From Butyrivibrio sp. (GTDB taxonomy: Bacteria; Bacillota; Clostridia; Lachnospirales; Lachnospiraceae), in NCBI GenBank assembly GCA_016297265.1, contig JAEDHB010000013.1, positions 1 through 41,847 on the forward strand: DNA of 41,847 nt, read 5' to 3'. The translations under genes and the position numbers were made by a program. The first letter of the stretch is position 1. Each line of letters begins with the position of its first letter. This document shows, piece by piece, positions 24,507 through 33,381 of the stretch. The notes under the pieces are model-generated. The model was not told where the DNA came from. It ran no database searches and saw only the letters and a list, made by a program, of their open reading frames with translations.

Positions 24507-27053
24507 ATGGTACAAAAGATTTTGAAGAAGGCGATGATTTTTGCCGGAGTTGTGTTATCTGCGATGATATTTTTAGCATTAAGCAGGGAAGTTAATGCAG
24601 ATGAGGTTACAACGGAGGTGAATGGAGTTGAACTGACATATGAGGATGATTTCAATACTCTCATCAAAGTTGTTCCAAAGTATACTGTTGCAGAGGCAAA
24701 GGCTATTGGGGGAGATTGCCTTAAGCTTACATTGCCAAGTTATATACAAAGAATTGATGTTAATGTATTCAAGGGCGTTGAATTGCGTGAACTTAATATA
24801 ATTTATCCTGTAAAGTTGTGTTATGATTGGCAAAAAGACAGTCAGGGAAGAGATTATTATGATACTGCACTGACAGGTCTTAAAGCAGAAAAAATTTTTT
24901 ATAATCCTACTGATGAATATAATTCTTACCATATCTTCAATAACATCAATGTGGGTGTATTAACTGTCGGAAGCAATATTACATCTATGAATACCTATTG
25001 CTTTGGCAATGACTACAGATATTCAAAGGCAACCATTGAAACTTTGATTTTTAACGCAAATATGCCATATTTTTGCAAGCAGTATGATCCGAATAGTGGA
25101 TATACCGATGCACAATGGATTGACTGGGAAACGGCAAATATTAAGAATCTTAAGATTGGAACAAGTTTCAAAGCGATAGGAAAATATTCATTTTATAATG
25201 CAAAGCTTTCCTCACTTACACTCGGAAGCAATATTACTTATCTTGAAGACTATTCAATGTATAAATTGTCGGTACCAAAGCTTGTATTACCTTCAAAGGT
25301 AAGCAAGATTGGAAATTATGCATTCGCGGAAGCAAAAATTCCATCATTTTCTATGGGAAATGGAGTGAAGAGTATCGGGAATTGTGCATTCTATGGTTTT
25401 TCAACGGGAACAATGACGATACCATCCAGTGTAACTTCAATCGGTTCGTCTGCATTTTACAACGCAGTATTATCAACCTTGAATATTGCTGCTTCAATTA
25501 AAACGATAACAAGCAATAATTTTTCCGGTATTAGTGCAGTAAAATCAATCAATATTACAACAAAGACATTGACAACTATTAACAGTTTTGCATTTTATAA
25601 GTGCCCGATGGTTGAGATTAATATTCCTTATGAGGTTACAAAAATCGGTGATTATGCTTTGAGCGGTTGCGCTAAATTAAGAAAGGTTAGACTTGGTTCG
25701 TCAAGAGCAATCTATTATGAGAACATATCTTGGCTGCCTCAAGATAATAAGAACATTACGGTCGTAGTACCCGGAAATATTGATTTGTTCTATGCACTTA
25801 AGATACATGGATACGGAGTATCCGGGAATGAAATAATGAAGCTTAATTATACTTCGATGACCTTACTTAAAGGGGACAGAGCAGAGAAACTCAAATTTCT
25901 CAATTATAAGGCAGTTGCAAACGCGAAGGCTGTTTTCGGAACAAGCAATAAAAATGTTGCAACCATCGATTCCGCAGGTAATGTTAGGGCTGTTGGTACC
26001 GGTAAGGCAACGGTATATATAAAATACAACGGCAAACAGTATAATTGTACGGTTAATGTGTTATCAAGAACGGTAGCTAACAGATGTGTTCAACTTGATA
26101 AACACTATGGTCTGGCTCCGCTGCCTGATTACCATGTTGCCAATGCGTTGTTCCAGTGGATGGAGAAAAACTGCAAATATGATTACACATATACGAAATA
26201 TTATCCTAACCACCTTCTGCTTGGGTATTCTGCAGTATGTAATGCCTATATGCTTTCTTACAATGAAGTTATGAAATATTTCAAAATCCCATGTGAAAGC
26301 GTCATATCGTGGGAAATGAATCATGGCTGGAATGTTTTGAAAATCGGTTCATACTGGTATTATCTTGATGCAACATGGCATGAATTCTTAATGAATGAGA
26401 GTACTTTAAGAAAGAGCGGTCAGGGAGCAGGATGTTCCAAGCCGGGGCATTACGGATTCCAGGTAAAGCATAGTAGTGTTAACAATACACCAAGTAGAAC
26501 ATATACAACATGGAGAAAAGCAATCAGACAACCGGATGTCAATGCATATAATAGTGCTTCAGGTATTAAAGTGACATGGACAAGAAGGGCATATTCAGCA
26601 GGATATTATGTATATCGAAGAGTAGCAGGTAAGGGATGGACAAGAATTGCAACGATTAAGGGTGGCGCAACAACATCGTTCATCGACAAAAAGGCAACAG
26701 CGGGTGTTACATATATCTATACTGTCAGAGCATATAACGGCAGTGTTGTTAGTTCCTTTGATGCAGATGGCAAGGCATGCAAAAGACTTGCGGAGCCACA
26801 GCTTGTGAGTGTTAGCACTGTAAATGGTAAGTTGAATGTGACATGGAAAAAAGTTACCGGTGCTACTAAGTATTATGTGTTCCGTAAAGTGGCAAATGCA
26901 ACCACATGGACATGCGTCGGAACTACAACCGGAAATACCTTTACCGATACAATCAATCCGGTCCGTGGCACAAAGTATACTTATACGGTTCGTGCAGCAT
27001 CAGGAAACTATCTAAGCTCGTATTGCTCAGGAAAAGCAATAATAGCAAAATAA
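24507..27053 (+). CDS. Secreted BspA-like repeat protein with Big2, transglutaminase-like and FN3 domains
   Basis: The 848-aa product starts at ATG 24507 with TTGGAGG 8 bases upstream; a TTG at 24492 is not used. A signal peptide (~1-31) ends REVNA. Residues ~130-420 hold BspA/LRR_5-type repeats (for example LVLPSKVSKIGNYAFAEAKI, TIPSSVTSIGSSAFYNA). A Big2-like domain (~448-520; ASNKNVATID-type segment) follows. The transglutaminase-like domain (~524-650) has the Cys-His-Asp triad in AVCNAYM (~578), NHGWNVLKI (~606) and YLDATWHEF (~620). Two fibronectin type III modules end the protein (~674-848). No LPxTG or membrane anchor is seen. It is likely released or held non-covalently at the surface and controlled by the upstream c-di-GMP riboswitch. 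Confidence 0.88.
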   Translation: MVQKILKKAMIFAGVVLSAMIFLALSREVNADEVTTEVNGVELTYEDDFNTLIKVVPKYTVAEAKAIGGDCLKLTLPSYIQRIDVNVFKGVELRELNIIYPVKLCYDWQKDSQGRDYYDTALTGLKAEKIFYNPTDEYNSYHIFNNINVGVLTVGSNITSMNTYCFGNDYRYSKATIETLIFNANMPYFCKQYDPNSGYTDAQWIDWETANIKNLKIGTSFKAIGKYSFYNAKLSSLTLGSNITYLEDYSMYKLSVPKLVLPSKVSKIGNYAFAEAKIPSFSMGNGVKSIGNCAFYGFSTGTMTIPSSVTSIGSSAFYNAVLSTLNIAASIKTITSNNFSGISAVKSINITTKTLTTINSFAFYKCPMVEINIPYEVTKIGDYALSGCAKLRKVRLGSSRAIYYENISWLPQDNKNITVVVPGNIDLFYALKIHGYGVSGNEIMKLNYTSMTLLKGDRAEKLKFLNYKAVANAKAVFGTSNKNVATIDSAGNVRAVGTGKATVYIKYNGKQYNCTVNVLSRTVANRCVQLDKHYGLAPLPDYHVANALFQWMEKNCKYDYTYTKYYPNHLLLGYSAVCNAYMLSYNEVMKYFKIPCESVISWEMNHGWNVLKIGSYWYYLDATWHEFLMNESTLRKSGQGAGCSKPGHYGFQVKHSSVNNTPSRTYTTWRKAIRQPDVNAYNSASGIKVTWTRRAYSAGYYVYRRVAGKGWTRIATIKGGATTSFIDKKATAGVTYIYTVRAYNGSVVSSFDADGKACKRLAEPQLVSVSTVNGKLNVTWKKVTGATKYYVFRKVANATTWTCVGTTTGNTFTDTINPVRGTKYTYTVRAASGNYLSSYCSGKAIIAK

Positions 27054-27089
27054 AACCGGAATGCGCTTGTTGATAAGAAAATGTTTTTT

Positions 27090-27126
27090 AGGCATTTGTC
27101 CGCCGAGGCGGATGGATGCCTTTTTT
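27090..27126 (+). terminator. Terminator after the c-di-GMP-controlled gene
   Basis: GGCATTTGTCCGCC (27091-27104) pairs with GGCGGATGGATGCC (27107-27120), including three G-T wobbles and a tight loop, followed by six T residues. It separates the surface-protein gene from leuB. Confidence 0.9.
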
Positions 27127-27210
27127 GTCTGTACACCCTTGTTTTTATGCAAAATATGTATTAGAATATATAGTAATGTTTTATTTTGTGATAAAGAGAG
27201 GTTTGAACTA

Positions 27211-28296
27211 ATGAAAGAATTCAATATTACATTAATTCCGGGTGATGGAATTGGTCCGGAAATTGTCAATGAAGCTGTCAGAGTTCTTGATAAAGCAGGA
27301 CAGAAATTCGATTACAAATTGAAATATACTAAGATTCTTATGGGCGGTTGCTCAATAGATGAATATGGAGTTCCGTTGACTGACGAAGCGGTAGCTATTG
27401 CGAAATCATCGGATGCAGTTCTTCTTGGAGCTGTTGGAGGAAATGTAGGTAATTCAAGATGGTATGATGTTGCTCCAAATCTCAGACCGGAGGCAGGACT
27501 TCTTAAAATCAGAAAAGAACTTGAATTGTTTGCGAATCTCAGACCTGCATATCTTTATGATGAACTTAAGGATGCATGTCCGCTTAAGAAAGAGATAATC
27601 GGTGATGGTTTTGATATGATGATTATGAGAGAACTTACAGGGGGACTTTACTTTGGCGAAAGACATACTGAAGAGGTCGATGGTGTTGTCACTGCAACGG
27701 ATGTTCTTACATATAACGAGAATGAAATCAGAAGAATTGCAATCAAAGCATTTGAGATTGCAATGAAGAGAAGAAAGAATGTCATCAGCGTTGATAAAGC
27801 CAATGTGCTTGATTCATCAAGACTTTGGAGAAAGATTGTCAAGGAAGTTGCTGCTGATTATCCTGAGGTTACATATACGGATATGCTGGTTGACAACTGC
27901 GCAATGCAGCTTGTTATGAATCCCGGACAGTTTGATGTTGTTTTAACAGAAAATATGTTTGGTGATATTTTGTCAGATGAAGCAAGTATGATTACAGGTT
28001 CAATCGGAATGCTTTCGAGTGCCAGCCTCGGTACCACCAAATTAGGTTTGTATGAGCCATCCCACGGTTCTGCGCCTGATATTGCAGGAAAAAACATTGC
28101 TAACCCAATTGCAACGATTCTTTCCGCAGCAATGATGCTAAGGTATTCACTTGATCTGGATGAGGCGGCTGATGCGATTGAAACGGCTGTTGCAAAGGTT
28201 CTCAAGGATGGTTACAGAACTACGGACATTATGTCAGATGGAATGAAATTAGTCGGAACCAGGGAAATGGGCGACATGATTATTGAAAGAATTTAG
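27211..28296 (+). CDS. leuB: 3-isopropylmalate dehydrogenase
   Basis: The 361-aa product starts at ATG 27211 with GAGAGG upstream; an in-frame extension back to 27061 runs through the terminator and is rejected. Family signatures: TLIPGDGIGPEIVNEAVRVL, GGLYFGER, and TENMFGDILSDEASMITGSI. It oxidises and decarboxylates 3-isopropylmalate with NAD in leucine synthesis. It heads leuB-ilvD-ilvB (9- and 17-bp gaps). The usual upstream partners leuC and leuD are absent here, and the synthase (leuA fusion) is 23 kb away. No clear promoter was found between the terminator and the gene; a weak TATAGT at 27169-27174 lacks a good -35. Confidence 0.95.
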   Translation: MKEFNITLIPGDGIGPEIVNEAVRVLDKAGQKFDYKLKYTKILMGGCSIDEYGVPLTDEAVAIAKSSDAVLLGAVGGNVGNSRWYDVAPNLRPEAGLLKIRKELELFANLRPAYLYDELKDACPLKKEIIGDGFDMMIMRELTGGLYFGERHTEEVDGVVTATDVLTYNENEIRRIAIKAFEIAMKRRKNVISVDKANVLDSSRLWRKIVKEVAADYPEVTYTDMLVDNCAMQLVMNPGQFDVVLTENMFGDILSDEASMITGSIGMLSSASLGTTKLGLYEPSHGSAPDIAGKNIANPIATILSAAMMLRYSLDLDEAADAIETAVAKVLKDGYRTTDIMSDGMKLVGTREMGDMIIERI

Positions 28297-28305
28297 GAGG
28301 CTACT

Positions 28306-29970
28306 ATGAAGAGTGATGCAGTAAAAAAAGGAGCACAGCAGGCTCCGCACAGATCATTATTTAATGCTTTGGGATTTACCAAAGAAGAAATGGAAAAACC
28401 ACTTATCGGAATTGTAAGTTCATATAATGAGATTGTACCTGGACATATGAATCTTGATAAAATAGTTGATGCAGTTAAAATGGGAGTTGCGATGGCAGGC
28501 GGTGTGCCGGTTGTAGTTCCTGCAATTGCAGTATGTGACGGTATTGCAATGGGTCATACAGGAATGAAATATTCACTTGTGACCAGAGACCTCATTGCCG
28601 ATTCAACAGAATGCCTTGCGACAGCACATCAGTTTGACGGACTTGTAATGGTTCCAAACTGTGACAAAAATGTTCCGGGTCTTTTGATGGCAGCAGCAAG
28701 ACTTAATATACCTACAGTATTTGTGAGCGGAGGTCCAATGCTTGCAGGACATGTTAAGGGATGTAAGACAAGTCTTTCCAGCATGTTCGAAGCAGTCGGT
28801 GCATATGCTGCAGGCAAAATATCTGAGGACGAACTTAACGAATATGAAAATAAAACCTGTCCAACATGCGGTTCATGTTCAGGCATGTACACAGCAAACA
28901 GTATGAATTGTCTTACCGAGGCAATCGGTATGGGACTTCAGGGGAATGGTACAATTCCTGCGGTATATTCAGACAGAATTAAACTTGCAAAACATGCAGG
29001 AATGAAAGTTATGGAATTACTTGAAAAGGATATCAAACCACTTGATATTATGACTGAAAAGGCATTTCATAATGCACTCACAGTTGATATGGCACTTGGT
29101 TGCTCAACAAATACAATGCTTCATCTTCCTGCTATCGCAAAGGAAGCCGGAATTGATCTAAATCTTGACCTTGCAAATGAAATCAGTGCCAAAACACCAA
29201 ATCTATGTCACCTTGCACCTGCAGGACATACCTATATGGAGGAACTCAATGAAGCAGGCGGTGTATATGCAGTAATGAATGAGCTTTCAAAACTCAATCT
29301 TCTTAATCTTGATATCATCACTGCAACAGGTGCAACTGTTGGTGAAAATATTAAAAATGTATTTAACAAGAATCCGGAAGTCATCAGACCGGTTGAAAAT
29401 CCATATAGTGTTACGGGCGGAATTGCCGTATTAAGAGGCAATATTGCACCTGATTCATGTGTTGTTAAGCGTTCAGCAGTTGTTGAGGAAATGCTTGTGC
29501 ATGAAGGACCGGCGAGAGTATTTGACTGTGAAGAGGATGCCATTGCCGCAATCAAAGGCGGAAAAATTGTTGCCGGAGATGTTGTTGTTATCAGATACGA
29601 AGGACCAAAGGGTGGTCCGGGTATGAGAGAAATGCTTAATCCGACATCAGCGATTGCAGGAATGGGACTTGGGTCAAGTGTTGCACTTATTACTGACGGA
29701 AGGTTTTCCGGTGCCTCAAGAGGTGCTTCAATCGGACACGTATCCCCTGAAGCAGCTGTCGGAGGACCAATTGCTCTCATTGAAGAGGGAGATATCATTG
29801 CTATTGATATTCCGGCTAATACAATCAATGTTAAAGTTTCTGATGAAGAACTTAATGCGAGAAAAGCAAAATGGCAGCCAAAGGAACCAAAGGTAACTAA
29901 GGGATATCTTGCAAGATATGCGAAGATGGTTACATCCGGAGACAAGGGTGCAGTCCTTGAAATTAAATAA
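28306..29970 (+). CDS. ilvD: Dihydroxy-acid dehydratase
   Basis: The 554-aa product has typical length. Signatures: PNCDKNVPGLLMAAARLN with one cluster Cys, CPTCGSCSGMYTANSMNC with further Cys residues of the Fe-S cluster, and GRFSGASRGASIGHVSPEA near the C-terminus. It converts 2,3-dihydroxyisovalerate to 2-oxoisovalerate (valine/leucine) and the isoleucine homologue. Its product is the substrate of the LeuA fusion at 2577-4568. GGAGG precedes ATG 28306, 9 bp after leuB. Confidence 0.96.
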   Translation: MKSDAVKKGAQQAPHRSLFNALGFTKEEMEKPLIGIVSSYNEIVPGHMNLDKIVDAVKMGVAMAGGVPVVVPAIAVCDGIAMGHTGMKYSLVTRDLIADSTECLATAHQFDGLVMVPNCDKNVPGLLMAAARLNIPTVFVSGGPMLAGHVKGCKTSLSSMFEAVGAYAAGKISEDELNEYENKTCPTCGSCSGMYTANSMNCLTEAIGMGLQGNGTIPAVYSDRIKLAKHAGMKVMELLEKDIKPLDIMTEKAFHNALTVDMALGCSTNTMLHLPAIAKEAGIDLNLDLANEISAKTPNLCHLAPAGHTYMEELNEAGGVYAVMNELSKLNLLNLDIITATGATVGENIKNVFNKNPEVIRPVENPYSVTGGIAVLRGNIAPDSCVVKRSAVVEEMLVHEGPARVFDCEEDAIAAIKGGKIVAGDVVVIRYEGPKGGPGMREMLNPTSAIAGMGLGSSVALITDGRFSGASRGASIGHVSPEAAVGGPIALIEEGDIIAIDIPANTINVKVSDEELNARKAKWQPKEPKVTKGYLARYAKMVTSGDKGAVLEIK

Positions 29971-29987
29971 TAATTTAGGAGAAAATT

Positions 29988-31652
29988 ATGCAGTTAACAG
30001 GTTCACAGATTATAATTGAATGTTTAAAAGAACAGGGAGTAGATACTGTTTTTGGCTATCCGGGAGGAGCAATACTTAATGTTTATGACGAATTGTATAA
30101 ACATTCTGATGAAATAACTCATATATTAACATCCCATGAGCAGGGAGCGTCCCACGCTGCTGACGGATATGCCAGAGCAACAGGCAAAGTAGGTGTATGT
30201 TTTGCGACATCCGGTCCGGGAGCTACAAATCTTGTTACAGGTATTGCTACAGCATATATGGATTCAGTGCCACTTGTTGCAATAACATGTAATGTTGGTG
30301 TGCCTTTGCTCGGAAAGGACAGCTTTCAGGAAATAGACATCACCGGCGTTACATTGCCAATTACAAAACACAATTACATTGTTAAAGATGTTTCAAAGCT
30401 TGCTGATATTATCAGATCTGCCTTCAGAATTGCAAAAACAGGAAGACCGGGACCGGTACTTATTGATATTCCAAAGGATGTCACTGCGCAGAAAGCTGAT
30501 TATATTGCAAAACAGCCGGAGGCAGTAAAACGTGAAAAAGCAGGTATTACACCTGAAGCTGTTGATACAGCAGTAAAAATGATTTCAAAGGCAAAAAGAC
30601 CATTTGTATTTGTAGGTGGTGGTGCGGTAATATCCGGTGCCTCTGATGAATTGAAGAAATTTGTTGAAAAAGTCGATGCACCTGTAACAGATTCACTTAT
30701 GGGCAAGGGCGCATTTGACGGAACTGACAAAAGATATACAGGAATGCTTGGTATGCATGGAACCAAAACATCCAATTTCGGAGTTATGGAGTGTGACCTT
30801 CTTATTGTAGTTGGAGCCAGATTCTCTGACCGTGTTACCGGTGATACAAAAAAATTTGCGCATAAGGCAAAGGTTCTGCAGTTTGATATTGATCCTGCGG
30901 AGATTAATAAAAATATCAAAGCGGATGCATGTGTTATCGGAGATGTAAAAGAAATCCTTAAAGCAGTCAATGCAAATCTTGGACAGCAGGAGCATGAGGA
31001 TTGGATGAACAAAATAATGGCCATGAAGGAAGAGTATCCGCTTAAGTATAATGATGAGATTCTTACCGGCCCATATGTAATCGAAAAGATTTATGATATT
31101 ACTAAGGGTGATGCTGTAATTTCAACAGAAGTTGGACAACATCAGATGTGGGCGGCACAGTATTATAAATACAGCAAGCCAAGAACATTATTAACCTCAG
31201 GTGGCCTGGGAACAATGGGATATGGTCTTGGTGCAAGTATTGGCGCTAAAATGGGCCTCAAGGATAAGACAGTAATAAATATTGCCGGAGACGGATGTTT
31301 CAGAATGAATATGAACGAACTGGCAACTGCTACCAGATATAATATTCCTATTATTGAAGTTGTGATTAACAATTCTGTATTGGGAATGGTTAGACAGTGG
31401 CAGACTCTTTTTTATGGTGAGAGATATTCTTTTACAGTTTTGGATGATCAGGTGGATTATGTTAAGCTGGCAGAAGCAATGGGAGCAAAGGCATACAAGG
31501 TTACGAAAAAAGAAGAATTTGAGCCTGCGTTAAGAGAAGCAATTGAACTCAATATTCCATGTCTGATTGATTGCCATATTGAAAAAGATGATAAGGTATT
31601 CCCAATGGTATCACCGGGAGCTTCACTTCTTGATACATTTGATGAGGTATAG
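29988..31652 (+). CDS. ilvB: Acetolactate synthase, large catalytic subunit
   Basis: The 554-aa product shows the ThDP enzyme layout: N-terminal Pyr domain with catalytic Glu in LTSHEQGASHAADGYARATG, a middle FAD-like domain (~190-320), and a C-terminal PP domain with GDGCFRMNMNELATA...VVINN (GDG-Nx-NN ThDP motif). It condenses two pyruvates, or pyruvate and 2-oxobutyrate, at the start of branched-chain synthesis. AGGAG precedes ATG 29988. The regulatory subunit gene ilvN and the reductoisomerase ilvC do not follow; the operon closes with a terminator. Confidence 0.95.
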   Translation: MQLTGSQIIIECLKEQGVDTVFGYPGGAILNVYDELYKHSDEITHILTSHEQGASHAADGYARATGKVGVCFATSGPGATNLVTGIATAYMDSVPLVAITCNVGVPLLGKDSFQEIDITGVTLPITKHNYIVKDVSKLADIIRSAFRIAKTGRPGPVLIDIPKDVTAQKADYIAKQPEAVKREKAGITPEAVDTAVKMISKAKRPFVFVGGGAVISGASDELKKFVEKVDAPVTDSLMGKGAFDGTDKRYTGMLGMHGTKTSNFGVMECDLLIVVGARFSDRVTGDTKKFAHKAKVLQFDIDPAEINKNIKADACVIGDVKEILKAVNANLGQQEHEDWMNKIMAMKEEYPLKYNDEILTGPYVIEKIYDITKGDAVISTEVGQHQMWAAQYYKYSKPRTLLTSGGLGTMGYGLGASIGAKMGLKDKTVINIAGDGCFRMNMNELATATRYNIPIIEVVINNSVLGMVRQWQTLFYGERYSFTVLDDQVDYVKLAEAMGAKAYKVTKKEEFEPALREAIELNIPCLIDCHIEKDDKVFPMVSPGASLLDTFDEV

Positions 31653-31685
31653 CAATCCATACGAAGCTTTGGATAAAATAATAAT

Positions 31686-31746
31686 AAGCCACATGGTATT
31701 TTTGTGATTGTCACATATCAATCCTGATACCGTGTGGCCTTTTTTT
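31686..31746. terminator. Terminator of leuB-ilvD-ilvB, possibly bidirectional
   Basis: GCCACATGGTAT (31688-31699) pairs with ATACCGTGTGGC (31727-31738) with one T-G wobble. A nested GTGA-TTG-TCAC hairpin sits inside, and a T tract follows (31740-31746). A/T-rich flank on the other side could also serve the convergent radical SAM gene. Confidence 0.88.
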
Positions 31747-31765
31747 AATTATATTATGCTATGGG

Positions 31766-32368
31766 TTAATCTTCCCAAGGTCTGATTCTGTATTTTGCAC
31801 CGATTTCATCACATATTTTCTGACATTCATTTTCTTCTTCCTGAGTAATGGTGGTGGCAACTGTAGTCATTACAACATTCGGAACATACTCTGTGGCCTT
31901 GCGCGCAAAATCAATCATGGCGTCAAAGGATTCAATCCCAAAAATGCTTCTGGTAAGCTCATAATACCTTTCTTTGTTAGGTGTATTGAGACTTATGGAT
32001 ACTGTATCAATCAATCCGCTTAAGGATGCAGTAATATCCTTTTGATTGACAAGATTGCCAAGACCGTTAGTATTAATTCTTGTTTTAATATTGAATTTAT
32101 CCTTTGCATATTTTGCAATTTCAAGCAATACATCAATTCTTTCGGTAGGTTCTCCGAAACCGCAAAATACAAGCTCGCTGTATTTATTCATGTCAAAACT
32201 TTCAAATTCAGCAATAATTTCTTCTGTTGAAGGTTCGTGCTCCAGCCATAGGGTGCCGGAATTTTCCATATGGTCCCTGGTCTGTCTGAGACAAAAAGTG
32301 CAGGAACAAGGACATTTATTTGTTAAATTTACATATAAGTTATTGTGAACTTCATATAGAATGGTCAT
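31766..32368 (-). CDS. Radical SAM protein, TatD-associated type
   Basis: The 200-aa product begins MTILYEVHNNLYVNLTNKCP and carries the radical SAM cluster motif CxxxCxxC as CPCSCTFC (Cys ~19, 23, 26). FCGFGEPTE follows, the SAM-binding GGE-like strand. The N-terminus and size match the small 'TatD family-associated' radical SAM proteins, whose reaction is not known. No tatD gene is nearby; instead it follows the pyridoxal kinase gene by 12 bp (GAGG RBS within that gap), so the two are co-transcribed on the minus strand. Confidence 0.82.
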   Translation of the reverse strand: MTILYEVHNNLYVNLTNKCPCSCTFCLRQTRDHMENSGTLWLEHEPSTEEIIAEFESFDMNKYSELVFCGFGEPTERIDVLLEIAKYAKDKFNIKTRINTNGLGNLVNQKDITASLSGLIDTVSISLNTPNKERYYELTRSIFGIESFDAMIDFARKATEYVPNVVMTTVATTITQEEENECQKICDEIGAKYRIRPWED

Positions 32369-32380
32369 ATCAATACCTCG

Positions 32381-33220
32381 CTATTTTAATATGTGTAATA
32401 TTTCTTCAAAACATACACCATCCGTGGGCGGTGTGTCAAATCTTTCGGTTACCTCGATACATTTTTTTACAAAGGATGAGGCTTTTTTGACTGATTTGAT
32501 AAAATCAACATTGTGAACGGCATCCGCAGCAATTACCGATGCAAAGACATCACCTGTTCCGGAGCGTTCGTGACCGATTCTGCGCTGGGTTAGGATAACA
32601 GGTTCGGAACCCTTCACATATACTATATTTGAGAGAGATGCAGATTTCTGTATTCCTGTGATAACAATTTTATCCGCACCGCATTCCTTGAGTTTGTCCA
32701 GTATTTTATAATAATCCTTATTGGTAAAGTTCTCCGGGGTATAAGGGGTATCCGTAAGGATGCAGGCTTCCGTAAGGTTTGGAGTAATGATATCCGCATG
32801 TTTGATTAATTCACGCATTCTGTGGCACATATCCTCCGTGTAGGTTGGATATGGTTTACCATTATCACCCATAACCGGGTCAATGATTACGATTGTATTC
32901 TCACTGCGAAAACTGCATATTATATCACTTACGATTTCGATCTGTCTGGCAGAACCGAGAAAACCGGTTAAAATGCCGTTAAACTTCAGACCGAGCTGTT
33001 TCCAGTTGTCGGTATATTCAAGCATTTTATCGGTATAATCATCAAAAAAGAAATTTTTGAATCCGGTATGGTTGGAAAAAACGGATGTCGGTACGGGACA
33101 GCACTGTATTTTCATCTGGGATATAATCGGAAGAGATACTGCTATTGAGCACCTTCCGAAACCGGAAATATCATTTATGACGGCTATTTTGTTTTGTCTG
33201 TTATGATCTGTTAAATTCAT
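32381..33220 (-). CDS. Pyridoxal/pyridoxamine kinase family protein
   Basis: The 279-aa ribokinase-fold product starts at ATG 33218-33220 with GGAAGGAG upstream. Family marks: AVINDISGFGRCSIAVSLPI near the N-terminus, VIIDPVMGDNGKPYPTY, ITPNLTEACILTDTPY, and the anion-hole/catalytic GHERSGTGDVFASVIAAD. It matches the PdxK/PdxY type that phosphorylates B6 vitamers to PLP. A PLP enzyme, serC, is divergent 160 bp away, but that may be chance. The pair with the radical SAM gene is minus-strand. Confidence 0.87.
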   Translation of the reverse strand: MNLTDHNRQNKIAVINDISGFGRCSIAVSLPIISQMKIQCCPVPTSVFSNHTGFKNFFFDDYTDKMLEYTDNWKQLGLKFNGILTGFLGSARQIEIVSDIICSFRSENTIVIIDPVMGDNGKPYPTYTEDMCHRMRELIKHADIITPNLTEACILTDTPYTPENFTNKDYYKILDKLKECGADKIVITGIQKSASLSNIVYVKGSEPVILTQRRIGHERSGTGDVFASVIAADAVHNVDFIKSVKKASSFVKKCIEVTERFDTPPTDGVCFEEILHILK

Positions 33221-33304
33221 ACTACAATCTCCTTCCTATGTACTATAATACAATTTGTTTGCAAATTAAAGCATATTTTGAATTTTTATTGGAGTTTTCA
33301 AGTA

Positions 33305-33333
33305 TTGACGAAAGAAATCAATAGTTGTAAAAT
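33305..33333 (+). promoter_or_regulatory. Promoter of serC-serA-DUF1015
   Basis: TTGACG (33305-33310), a 17-bp spacer and TAAAAT (33328-33333), each one mismatch from consensus, 49 bp before the serC start codon. Confidence 0.78.
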
Positions 33334-33381
33334 ACTGTTTAATGCTATATGCAGAAAGACTATTTATAGGAGGCACACAAA

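Noticed and set aside
27061..27210. In-frame N-terminal extension of LeuB as a leucine leader peptide
   Set aside because: It runs through the upstream terminator, is not Leu-codon rich in the way of an attenuator, has no RBS and is continuous with leuB.
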